Shown here: positions 14,184 through 22,194 of the stretch, piece after piece
Position numbering within the stretch: position 1 is the first letter of the stretch
Layout of the letters: each line of letters begins with the position of its first letter
From: an uncultured bacterium
GTDB taxonomy: Bacteria > UBA4055
NCBI GenBank assembly: GCA_937873545.1
Contig: CALMWI010000367.1
Span: forward strand, 1-24,036
Reading direction: 5' to 3'
DNA length: 24,036 nt
Notes under the pieces: model-generated
Databases searched by the model: none
The model's input: only the letters and a program-made list of their open reading frames with translations
What the model was told of the DNA's origin: nothing
Program-made: the position numbers and the translations under genes

Positions 14184-15884
14184 ATGAACGATCTTAAAAT
14201 ACGAATAATCGAAAAACTCAACGGCGCCTATCCTTCAATAAAAGAAGCTTTAGGCGTCAGTTCTTTTGAAAACCCTAAAAATCCTGACCACGGAGATATA
14301 TCTTTACCCTGCTTCAAATTCTCGTCCCTGCTGAAGAAATCACCTAATTTCATAGCTGAAGAATTTCGAACCGTTTTTTTTAACGACAGCTCTTTCGAGA
14401 GCGTTTCAAATATCAACGGTTATCTGAATTTCAAATACGATAAGAGAACCTACATATCTTTCGTTCTGGAAAAGTATGCTTCCGGATCTTTTTTCAATAA
14501 GATGAAAGAAACAGGCCGCGGCAAAACCGTGGTCATTGATTATTCACACCCGAATGTCGCTAAGAATATGGGCATTCACAATCTCAGATCAACGATCATC
14601 GGACAGTCAATCTACAACATTTATAATTTTCTGGGTTACAGAACCGTAGGAGTAAACCATCTCGGGGACTGGGGAACCCAGTTCGGAAAGCTGATGTGGG
14701 CGCTTGAGCAGTGGTCATCATTCGGAGAAGTAGAAGAAAAAGGTATTCTATTTCTGAACGAGATGTATGTAAGGTTTCATACAGAGGCAGAGGTTCATCC
14801 GGAATACGAAGAACATGCCCGGGTCTGGTTCAAAAAACTTGAAGACGGCGATGAAACAGCCTTAAAATGGTGGAAGCTGTTCATTAAAGTTTCTATGGAT
14901 GCGTACAACGGTATCTACATCCGCCTGAATGTAAAATTTGACCATATTACAGGTGAATCATTCTATATCCCGTTTCTTGAAGATACAGTAAAAAAACTTG
15001 AGAATAAAAATCTTACAGAGATCAGCGAAGGCGCGCTTGTCGTCAAATTTGAAGATACCGACAATATGCCTCCCTGCCTGTTGAAAAAATCTGACGGAGC
15101 TACGCTCTATGCGACACGGGATATCGCCGCCGCAATGTACAGGCTTACCGAATTCGATCCTTACCGCATCCTGTATGTGACAGATGTGGCTCAGGAACTT
15201 CATTTTGCACAGGTTTTTAAAGTAATGGAAATGTTCGATCCGGGATCAAAGGGAAAATTCTGCCACATTAAATTCGGAAGATTGAGTTTTCCGAATGTTC
15301 AGATGTCAACAAGGAAAGGCAATATTGTTCCTCTCAGCGAAGTTCTTGACCGGGCAAGGGACAAAGTCATTGGTATAATCGAAGAACGTAACGCGGATAT
15401 AGCCGATAAATTTACGACTGCGGATAAAATTGGAATTGGCGCAGTGATATTTAATGACCTTTCGGTATCAAGGATAAAAAATATCGAATTCGACTGGGAT
15501 AAAACACTGTCATTTGACGGTGAAACAGGTCCGCATATTCAATACTCGTATGTAAGGCTCCTGAATATTCTCGAGAAAGCAGGACTTATCAGCGGAAAGT
15601 ACGATACCGCACTTCTTGAAGATGAGTTTTCTTATGAGCTGATAAGATGTATCGACAGATTTGAAAGTAAAGTTCTGCAGGCTTGTGATGAAAACGAACC
15701 TTCTGTGATCTCCAACTACCTGATCGAGTTGTCAAAATGCTTCAACAGATTCTACCAGAACAACAGGGTTGTTGGCGAGAACGCAGATATTTTAAACTCC
15801 CGGGCATTTTTGATCTCCACGCTGAGAACCGTTTACGGACGATGCATGGAACTGCTCGGAATACCGCAAATCGAAAAAATGTAG
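14184..15884 (+). CDS. argS: Arginyl-tRNA synthetase
   Basis: The 566-residue class I synthetase charges tRNA-Arg. The N-terminal additional domain (about 1-95) is followed by the catalytic domain with the signature HPNVAKNMGIHNLRST at 122-137, then LGDWGTQFGKL, and a KMSK-region QMSTRKGN at 373-380. A C-terminal DALR anticodon-binding domain begins around GPHIQYSYVRLLNIL and contains FNRFYQNNRVVG. The HIGH motif is altered: where most enzymes read HVGH or HIGH, this one reads Gly-Ile-His-Asn (130-133). The KMSK motif is also relaxed, which is normal in ArgS. All other landmarks are sound, so it is probably functional. GGAG four bases before the ATG supports the start. Confidence 0.95.
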   Translation: MNDLKIRIIEKLNGAYPSIKEALGVSSFENPKNPDHGDISLPCFKFSSLLKKSPNFIAEEFRTVFFNDSSFESVSNINGYLNFKYDKRTYISFVLEKYASGSFFNKMKETGRGKTVVIDYSHPNVAKNMGIHNLRSTIIGQSIYNIYNFLGYRTVGVNHLGDWGTQFGKLMWALEQWSSFGEVEEKGILFLNEMYVRFHTEAEVHPEYEEHARVWFKKLEDGDETALKWWKLFIKVSMDAYNGIYIRLNVKFDHITGESFYIPFLEDTVKKLENKNLTEISEGALVVKFEDTDNMPPCLLKKSDGATLYATRDIAAAMYRLTEFDPYRILYVTDVAQELHFAQVFKVMEMFDPGSKGKFCHIKFGRLSFPNVQMSTRKGNIVPLSEVLDRARDKVIGIIEERNADIADKFTTADKIGIGAVIFNDLSVSRIKNIEFDWDKTLSFDGETGPHIQYSYVRLLNILEKAGLISGKYDTALLEDEFSYELIRCIDRFESKVLQACDENEPSVISNYLIELSKCFNRFYQNNRVVGENADILNSRAFLISTLRTVYGRCMELLGIPQIEKM

Positions 15885-15893
15885 GATACTATC

Positions 15894-18800
15894 TTGGAAA
15901 GCCCGGAACTTAACACAATAGACAACAAGTACAATGTAATCAGAAAGCTCGGTAAAGGCGGTTCCAGCACGGTTTATCTGGTAGAGGATTACAACGGAAG
16001 CAAACTCGCGCTTAAACTTCTTAACAGACATTCTACCCAGAAAAAGATCCAGCGTCTGAAAAACGAATTCAGGCTGATGTGCTCTTTAAACCATAAGAAT
16101 ATAGCAAAAGTTTACGACTTCGGCTATGATCCCGATCTCGGAAATTATTATTTTACTCTTGAGTACATACCAGACGGGAATTACATCACATTCAATCAGC
16201 TTTACAATTCAAAAGAGATGAAACTGGAATCTTTTTACCAGCTCCTAAGCGGGCTCAGCTATCTCCATTCGAACAACTTCATCCATTACGATATTTCCCC
16301 CAACAATGTACTCGTCAAAAAGGAATTTGACGGTTTTACGGTAAAGATCACGGATTTCGGACTGACAACTCAGTTCGACACGCCCAATTTTAACTACGCA
16401 GGAACTCTTAATTACATGTCTCCCGAGATGATCAAGGGAATGAGCACGATAGATTCGAGAAGCGATCTTTTCTCCGCGGGACTTCTGCTTGCCAATCTTC
16501 TCAATTCAGAATTCGTTTACACTCCGTCTTCAACAATACACGAGTATTTCGATAAAAGGGTCAAATTCGACGAATCCATCCTTCTTGAAAAATTAAACAA
16601 AATAGAGGATCACGATTTTAAAGTCTTTCTAAGAAAGCTTCTCGATGTTGAGCCTGTGGCAAGATATAAATCGGCGAACGAAGCGATCGAAGCCATGAAC
16701 AGCATTTTCCATAAAGAATTCGGCGTAATAGCATCCTACGATACAAAATCGACTTTCTCGGATACAACGATCTTCAGAGAAAATGAATATAAAACAATAC
16801 TGTCAGTTTTTAACTCTTCAAAAGAAAAATCAGGTAAAAGACCTTTTATAGTGATCTCGGGAGAATCGGGTTCCGGCAAAAAAAAGCTTGTGGACGAATT
16901 CAAGATCCACTGTCAGCTTACGAACCATGATTTCTACAAGATTGATTTTCTTGAGAAACCTAAAAGCGATAACCTTGAACCATTCAAAAATCTCATTATG
17001 TCAGTCGGTAAAATAGTAAGGAACGGTCAGCCGAACACGCTTGTGATAGACAGGCTGTTCTATGCGACAGACGAGATAAAGCCTTCCGAAATCCCGGAAC
17101 TAAAAGAGGTCTCAAAAAAATTCCTTAACGATGTTTCTCCGAATAATCTGCTGGTTATCGCGCTGAACAATATAGAATATGCGGACAAATACTCTCTTGA
17201 TTTTATTAATTTTATGCTGGCAAACTTCTACAAAGAAGTAAATCTGTTCTTTATCTGTACAATTAATCCGAGGAAGATCAAAAACAACAGAAAAGCACTT
17301 TATAACATCCTTAGTGCACCTAATGAAGACAGAGTAACGGTAAATGTGCCTAATCTAACTCTTGAGCAGATAAAAAAGATCGTTAACACATATTTCTCTA
17401 ACCTCAAAGATATTCCCGAGTTCTTTTATTCTAAGCTGCAGAATGTTACGGGCAACAGCATAAAGCGCTTGATTGATATACTAAAGCTGCTATACGCGAA
17501 CAACATAATAATAAGAACATACAGCGGATACTCCTATCAGGCTTCATCCAAATATGAAACGCTTCTGAACGATTTTATAAGTAAAGAAATCGATTTTAAA
17601 CCGGACCGACTGTCTCCGGAAGAACTTTCAGTGCTTAAAGTACTGTCTGTATCGCTCGTGCCGCTTACTTATGAAAATATTTCCGGAATAACCGACCTTG
17701 GTATAGGAATAGTAAAAGATACTATCGACAATCTCTATGAGAACTATTTCATAAAGACCCACAGCGAAAATCCATACTCATTCTCTATTACGGAGGATCT
17801 GCTCAAAAGAATGGTGCTGAAAGTTTCCAGCGAAGATGAGCTTAAACACCTTCACAGAAAGATCTCAGCGCTTGTACTCAACAATGTCGATCAGAAAGAT
17901 ACCACCAGAAGGCTTTACAGGTTCATTCACAACCTTGCCGGCCACAACGTTGATTCTGATCTTCTTGATAAGATCGAGATCGTTAAGAACGGTCTGCTCA
18001 AAACAAGGGACATTTCGAACCTGATCGATTTTTATCAGACCATTATATATAAAGTTACCATACCTGACAAGATCAGGCTTCAGCTGCTTTACGAGGTCAT
18101 CTACCTCATATTCAAACATTTGGTGCCTGAATCCAATCAGCATTTTATTGAAGAATACCGTAGCGTGCTGTCAAGATACAGCATCCCGGCTTCTTTCGAT
18201 TTTGAAACCGATGCGGTAAATCTGATCAGCCTGAACTTCGCCGAGAATTTCGATCAGGCTATAGAACTGATCGAGAAGAATAAAAAACATCTTGAGGATA
18301 AGAATAAAAGGATTGTTATGATCGACCTGATGGTGTATGTAATGCATCAGGCTTACAACCACAGAAAAGAGTATAACTATCTTGATGAGCTTCTAAATTA
18401 CACATCAAATATTCCGTCGCTTAAAACAGTTAATTCATACCTTTGCATGTATGACATATACAACCGGAGAGCCGAGAGTTTAAGAAATGACCCGAAAAAA
18501 TTCGAGAATCTCCTTCTTGAGATATTCAACCAGCTGAAAAATTCCGATGACAAGGTCTATGCGGCAAGAGCATACCTGATCATGTGCTTCCATTATGAGA
18601 AATTAGACTATTCCGACTATATCGAAAGATTTTTTCAGAAAACTTTCGAGTTCTGCCATGAGAACAGATTCCCAGTCTTCCTTTTCTTTACGCGGAACGC
18701 GTACTCGACATATCTTGAAAAACACAATATGCTCAGAAAGGCTGTTGAAGAGGCCAATAAAGCTTTCGTGTTCGATGTGAATTACAGCTTTTTATTCAGT

Positions 18801-19652
18801 ATAATCAGCCTGATCGAGCACAGATCCAAGATCAGGATCAAGCTCGAGGACCCTATTCAGGAAATAATCAACGACCTTGTTATGCTTATTAACATTGAGA
18901 CAGGCATCCGGAGCAGTATTTCCACTGTTTATCAGAATATAATTGATCTTTATTACGAAGCCGGGAAATTTAATGACAAGATGGAGTATCTGACAGCTTA
19001 CATAATCTCTATGAACAACTCTAAAAATGGAGAAGACACAGAAAGCTTGTCCTTCTACATAAGATCTTTACTGAAAAATAATACGATAAACGAGATTTTC
19101 GAATACACGCGCCAGTATTTTGGAGAGCTGTGCATAACAGAAGACAGATTCCTGGACCTTATCTATAAAACCAGGGAGGAGATGCAGTCTGGAACCGGTG
19201 TTAAGGAAGATGTGCTTTCAAATGACCTTCTGATAGACATTATCAACCGGATAACTGACGGCAAACCTGTTGACTTTGATCATGTTTATGCTTTGATGGA
19301 AAACTACGACAAGAACGCTCCTCTTTTCAACAGAACCAATCTTTTCCTGTCCCTTAACTTCAATAAAGATTACTCGAATACTGTCAGCCAGTTTCTGCAG
19401 GATATAATCCTTCTTTACGGAAAAGGATATTCCAATCTCGCCCAAAAGTATTCGACAGCTATGGCTAAATATCTGTTCTACATTAAACAGGATAACAATT
19501 CGTTCCTTCTATTTACAAAACTGTCTCTCAAGATAAACGGTGAAATATATGCCAATTCTCCCCAGAACATTAAAAACTCCATAATGAAAGACGCCGACAT
19601 AAAGCTGCTTAAGGACATCGTAAACAATCTGAAAATGCGGTTCAAGAAATGA
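15894..19652 (+). CDS. Large Ser/Thr protein kinase with degenerate AAA/STAND-like ATPase module and helical C-terminus
   Basis: The 1252-residue protein, with no signal or membrane helix, starts with a Hanks-type kinase (about 12-272): glycine loop GKGGSS at 20-25, Lys41, Glu58, catalytic HYDISPNN at 131-138, DFG at 154-156 and SPE at 176-178. From about 293 an AAA_16/PknK-like region follows. Its P-loop is GESGSGKK (323-330), with Lys in place of the usual Ser/Thr, and its Walker B-like segment is VIALNNIEYAD, with Asn425-Asn426 where Asp/Glu is expected. Residues about 570 to the end are helical and TPR-like without clear repeats. It may act as a kinase-linked scaffold or sensor like PknK. 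Translation begins at TTG: there is no in-frame ATG or GTG before the kinase fold, and GGAT lies shortly upstream. It follows argS by 9 bases and overlaps the amidase by four. Confidence 0.9.
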   Translation: MESPELNTIDNKYNVIRKLGKGGSSTVYLVEDYNGSKLALKLLNRHSTQKKIQRLKNEFRLMCSLNHKNIAKVYDFGYDPDLGNYYFTLEYIPDGNYITFNQLYNSKEMKLESFYQLLSGLSYLHSNNFIHYDISPNNVLVKKEFDGFTVKITDFGLTTQFDTPNFNYAGTLNYMSPEMIKGMSTIDSRSDLFSAGLLLANLLNSEFVYTPSSTIHEYFDKRVKFDESILLEKLNKIEDHDFKVFLRKLLDVEPVARYKSANEAIEAMNSIFHKEFGVIASYDTKSTFSDTTIFRENEYKTILSVFNSSKEKSGKRPFIVISGESGSGKKKLVDEFKIHCQLTNHDFYKIDFLEKPKSDNLEPFKNLIMSVGKIVRNGQPNTLVIDRLFYATDEIKPSEIPELKEVSKKFLNDVSPNNLLVIALNNIEYADKYSLDFINFMLANFYKEVNLFFICTINPRKIKNNRKALYNILSAPNEDRVTVNVPNLTLEQIKKIVNTYFSNLKDIPEFFYSKLQNVTGNSIKRLIDILKLLYANNIIIRTYSGYSYQASSKYETLLNDFISKEIDFKPDRLSPEELSVLKVLSVSLVPLTYENISGITDLGIGIVKDTIDNLYENYFIKTHSENPYSFSITEDLLKRMVLKVSSEDELKHLHRKISALVLNNVDQKDTTRRLYRFIHNLAGHNVDSDLLDKIEIVKNGLLKTRDISNLIDFYQTIIYKVTIPDKIRLQLLYEVIYLIFKHLVPESNQHFIEEYRSVLSRYSIPASFDFETDAVNLISLNFAENFDQAIELIEKNKKHLEDKNKRIVMIDLMVYVMHQAYNHRKEYNYLDELLNYTSNIPSLKTVNSYLCMYDIYNRRAESLRNDPKKFENLLLEIFNQLKNSDDKVYAARAYLIMCFHYEKLDYSDYIERFFQKTFEFCHENRFPVFLFFTRNAYSTYLEKHNMLRKAVEEANKAFVFDVNYSFLFSIISLIEHRSKIRIKLEDPIQEIINDLVMLINIETGIRSSISTVYQNIIDLYYEAGKFNDKMEYLTAYIISMNNSKNGEDTESLSFYIRSLLKNNTINEIFEYTRQYFGELCITEDRFLDLIYKTREEMQSGTGVKEDVLSNDLLIDIINRITDGKPVDFDHVYALMENYDKNAPLFNRTNLFLSLNFNKDYSNTVSQFLQDIILLYGKGYSNLAQKYSTAMAKYLFYIKQDNNSFLLFTKLSLKINGEIYANSPQNIKNSIMKDADIKLLKDIVNNLKMRFKK

Positions 19653-20107
19653 CCCTCAGAAAAATAGATACCATCGTTATTCACTGCAGCGCGACCGAAT
19701 ACGGGAACAGGACGATTTTAAAACGATGGCACAAAAAGCGGGGCTGGGATGATGTCGGGTATCATTTTATTATACTTAATGCGTACCCTTTAAAAAAATC
19801 ATGGCATGAAAAAAGGCCTGATTTCTTTTCCGACGGAAAGATCGAGAAAGGTCGCCCGGTTGAAGTTCAAGGCGCTCACGTCAGGCTTCATAACGAAAAC
19901 ACTATAGGGATCTGCCTTGTCGGAGACAGAAATTTTACTTATAATCAGTTCGCCTCATTAAAAAAGCTCGTAAATACCCTGAAGCTTAAATTCGCGATAA
20001 ATTCGATCAAGGGTCATTACGAATTCGATACTGCTGCGGAACAGGGTAAAACATGTCCGAATATAAATATGGATTTGCTACGGAAACTGCTTACGGACCA
20101 TAACTGA
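19649..20107 (+). CDS. N-acetylmuramoyl-L-alanine amidase (Amidase_2, T7-lysozyme type), no export signal
   Basis: The 152-residue enzyme should cut the bond between muramic acid and the stem peptide. Residues corresponding to the T7 lysozyme active site are present: zinc ligands His12 (IVIHCSAT), His123 (GHYEF) and Cys136, with catalytic Tyr38 (GYHF) and Lys134 (GKTCPN). GRPVEVQGAH and HNENTIGICLVGD are further family landmarks. An insert of about 20 residues (45-65) separates the GYHFII strand from the GRP strand. There is no signal peptide or membrane helix, so the protein should remain in the cytoplasm unless helped out; phage endolysins and some recycling enzymes share this. Its ATG overlaps the kinase stop as ATGA, so translation is coupled to it. 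Its 3' end overlaps truB on the other strand by 17 bases. Confidence 0.9.
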   Translation: MTLRKIDTIVIHCSATEYGNRTILKRWHKKRGWDDVGYHFIILNAYPLKKSWHEKRPDFFSDGKIEKGRPVEVQGAHVRLHNENTIGICLVGDRNFTYNQFASLKKLVNTLKLKFAINSIKGHYEFDTAAEQGKTCPNINMDLLRKLLTDHN

Positions 20108-20777
20108 TGCCGGAGTTTCTGATATTGTGAACTATCCCGCCTATTTCCCCGATAGTAAAAGCATTCTCAACCCGGTAACTTCCTATTGAAATCCGCCTTA
20201 AGTTTTTAAGATGCGCATAAGTACCCAGCTTTTCGCCGATATCATCGGCCAGAGTTCTGATGTAAGTTCCTTTGGAACAATTAACCAGTATCCTGACCCT
20301 ATCCTTTTCAATTTCTAAAACATCTAACGAATGGATCGTTATCTTCCTGGGCTCTCTCTCGATCTCTATGCCTTTTCTCGCTGATTCGTACAGCCGCTTT
20401 CCGTCTTTTTTAATAGCCGAAAACATAGGCGGAAGCTGAAGCTGTTCTCCGGAAAAACCCATAACAGCCGATACGATATCTTCTTTGCCCACTTTCTTGT
20501 CGGAAGTCGCAGTCACTGTGCCTGTAGGATCAAATGTGTCGGTCCGTTCACCAAGTTTTAATTCTGCTTCGTACAACTTATCCGAGCCTGTTAACTCTTC
20601 CTGTATCTTTGTAGCTTTACCTACCAGCAAAAGAAGAAGACCTGTAGCAAAAGGATCCAGAGTCCCGGCATGACCTATTTTTTTTGTGCGCAGAATGTTT
20701 CTTAGTTTAGCTACCACATCGAAACTTGTCCAGCCTGCTTCTTTATCTATGAGCATGACAAACCCGTCTGCGCTCAA
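20091..20777 (-). CDS. truB: tRNA pseudouridine-55 synthase
   Basis: TruB makes pseudouridine 55 in the T-loop of tRNAs. The key motif GHAGTLDPFATGLL has the catalytic Asp41, and LYEAELKLGERTDTFDPTG and NCSKGTYIRTLADDIG are typical. At 228 residues it is shorter than the E. coli enzyme (314) and lacks most of the C-terminal PUA-like domain, as in many Bacteroidetes. The start is uncertain: TTG at 20777 keeps the usual Gly two residues before the LxIDK motif, but its AGGA is only one base away. ATG at 20756 has only a weak GGG before it. It lies 37 bases after nrnA and closes the infB-rbfA-nrnA-truB operon; the ribF and rpsO that often follow are absent. Confidence 0.93.
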   Translation of the reverse strand: MSADGFVMLIDKEAGWTSFDVVAKLRNILRTKKIGHAGTLDPFATGLLLLLVGKATKIQEELTGSDKLYEAELKLGERTDTFDPTGTVTATSDKKVGKEDIVSAVMGFSGEQLQLPPMFSAIKKDGKRLYESARKGIEIEREPRKITIHSLDVLEIEKDRVRILVNCSKGTYIRTLADDIGEKLGTYAHLKNLRRISIGSYRVENAFTIGEIGGIVHNIRNSGISYGP

Positions 20778-20814
20778 TTCCTGCGGTAAATTATTTTTAT
20801 CAATTATCTGAATT

Positions 20815-21798
20815 TCATTTCCTATAATATTTTAAGCATTTTTCCCTCAGGTCTTTGAGCAGTCCGTTCCTCAATTCTTCGTATGAACCGTAGAATTTTA
20901 TCCCTGCCGCGTTCTTGTGCCCGCCGCCATTCCATCCCTCAGAAAATTCGCTGACATTGAAATCCCCTTTCGACCTGATGCTTATCTTATAAAAATCATG
21001 GCCGTTCTTTCTTACGAAAATCGATACTTCAGCTTCTTCGATCGAACTGAGTATCATAAGAACAGGCTCATTTTCCAGGAGCGGATTTTTTTCCTGATCA
21101 TTATAAGCTAATGCAAGTTTTTCATCTCTGAACAGCTCTATTTTGGATGCGATCTCGCTTACTTTTACAGTTTCAGAAAAACTCAGCCTCATAAATATCC
21201 TGTCCGTCAGATCTGCCAGATTTGAACCGTAAGACATAAATTCCAAAACGTTTCTTACTGTCCTGACATTAGTATTTTCAAATCTTAACCCGCCTGTATC
21301 AGACAAAAGCCCGCTTAAAAGGGCGTCAGATACGCTTCTGCTTATTGAAAAACCGCTGCCCTTTAAGATCTCGTGAACCAGTTCCGACGCAGATGCCGCT
21401 TTGCTGTCAACATAATTCAGGCTGCCGAACATTTCGTTGGTAGGATGATGGTCAATGTTTAATATCTCTGCGTCCTCTGCTATTATATTCGATACTTTCC
21501 CTATTCTGTCGAATTTCGCGGTATCGAGAATGATCACATTTTTGTATTTTCCGCCGCCCGGTTCATCAGAGTATTTTATATAGGGGGATTTATTCTCTTC
21601 TAATAAGAATGCGAACCTTTCGACAAATCTGTCCTCGTTTACTATAACTGCTTTTTTCCCGTTTTCCGTTAATGCCAGATACATGCCTATGCAGGCGCCC
21701 AGATTATCTCCGTCCGGAGCGTGGTGGGCAGTGATCAGAAAGTCATCTTTTTCTTTTAAAAAATCACCAATCGCTTCTGCCTGTTCTTTATTTGCCAT
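20815..21798 (-). CDS. nrnA: DHH-family bifunctional oligoribonuclease/PAP phosphatase (NrnA-like)
   Basis: The 327-residue protein has both domains of the family: DHH (HHAPDGD at 25-31, LDTAKFDR with Asp92, IDHH at 115-118, SDTGG at 166-170) and DHHA1 with NGGGHKNAAG (290-299). NrnA degrades short RNA oligonucleotides (2-5 bases) and dephosphorylates pAp. The place between rbfA and truB is the usual one. The start is ATG 21798, not 21831, because AGAGGA lies eight bases before it and the extra eleven residues would begin inside the hairpin next to rbfA. That hairpin just upstream could lower transcription of this gene and truB. Confidence 0.93.
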   Translation of the reverse strand: MANKEQAEAIGDFLKEKDDFLITAHHAPDGDNLGACIGMYLALTENGKKAVIVNEDRFVERFAFLLEENKSPYIKYSDEPGGGKYKNVIILDTAKFDRIGKVSNIIAEDAEILNIDHHPTNEMFGSLNYVDSKAASASELVHEILKGSGFSISRSVSDALLSGLLSDTGGLRFENTNVRTVRNVLEFMSYGSNLADLTDRIFMRLSFSETVKVSEIASKIELFRDEKLALAYNDQEKNPLLENEPVLMILSSIEEAEVSIFVRKNGHDFYKISIRSKGDFNVSEFSEGWNGGGHKNAAGIKFYGSYEELRNGLLKDLREKCLKYYRK

Positions 21799-21805
21799 AA
21801 TGATT

Positions 21806-21812
21806 TCCTCTC
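21806..21812 (-). promoter_or_regulatory. Ribosome binding site that decides the nrnA start
   Basis: On the minus strand, GAGAGGA is followed after seven bases by the ATG at 21798. No site precedes the alternative start at 21831. Confidence 0.65.
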
Positions 21813-21815
21813 CCC

Positions 21816-21842
21816 AAAGAAAAAGCGACATTTAAGTCGCTT
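21816..21842 (-). terminator. Intrinsic terminator-like hairpin between rbfA and nrnA
   Basis: On the minus strand AAGCGAC (21842-21836) pairs perfectly with GTCGCTT (21829-21823) around a six-base loop, and is followed at once by a T-rich run (TTTTT-C-TTT including the stem end). The rbfA stop codon lies at the stem-loop junction. With seven pairs, four of them G-C, the stem is modest, so partial termination or attenuation is more likely than a full stop. The downstream genes nrnA and truB have no other promoter visible. Confidence 0.5.
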
Positions 21843-22194
21843 CCTCATCTTTTTTGATCGAATTCAGCAGTGCTTCGATCCTGAATACATTTTCTAGCGT
21901 ATCATCATAGAAGAACCTTAATTCAGGAACTATCCTAAGGCTTAAGTACTTTGGTATCTTCATTCTTATGCTCTTATTGTTCAATCTGAAAAGTTTCTCG
22001 ATTTCTTCAAGCTCGGTTTTTGAAGTTCTTATCGAAGTGAAATAAATATTGGCTACAGAAAGATCCGGGCTCATTTTAATATGATTGATCGAGGCGAATT
22101 TCAGTTCTTCGACATTTATATCGTTAAAAATTATCTTAGAAATGGTTTTCTTTAATTCCGAGGATATTCTGTTCATTCTTTTCGAGCCTGTCAT
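21832..22194 (-). CDS. rbfA: Ribosome-binding factor A
   Basis: The 120-residue protein has the KH-like fold of RbfA, which helps mature the 30S subunit and its 16S rRNA 5' end. Typical segments are RISSELKKTISKII, LKFASINHIKMSPDLSVANIYFT and IPKYLSLRIVPELRFFYDDTLE. Its ATG overlaps the infB stop by one base (TGATG), which indicates coupled translation; a second Met at residue 7 is an alternative start. It sits in the standard order after infB. Confidence 0.95.
   Translation of the reverse strand: MTGSKRMNRISSELKKTISKIIFNDINVEELKFASINHIKMSPDLSVANIYFTSIRTSKTELEEIEKLFRLNNKSIRMKIPKYLSLRIVPELRFFYDDTLENVFRIEALLNSIKKDEEAT

Noticed and set aside
19649..20107. Amidase as part of an integrated prophage.
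   Set aside because: No other phage gene, integrase or attachment repeat is present; it sits between housekeeping clusters and is coupled to a kinase. Ancient phage origin of the single gene is still possible.
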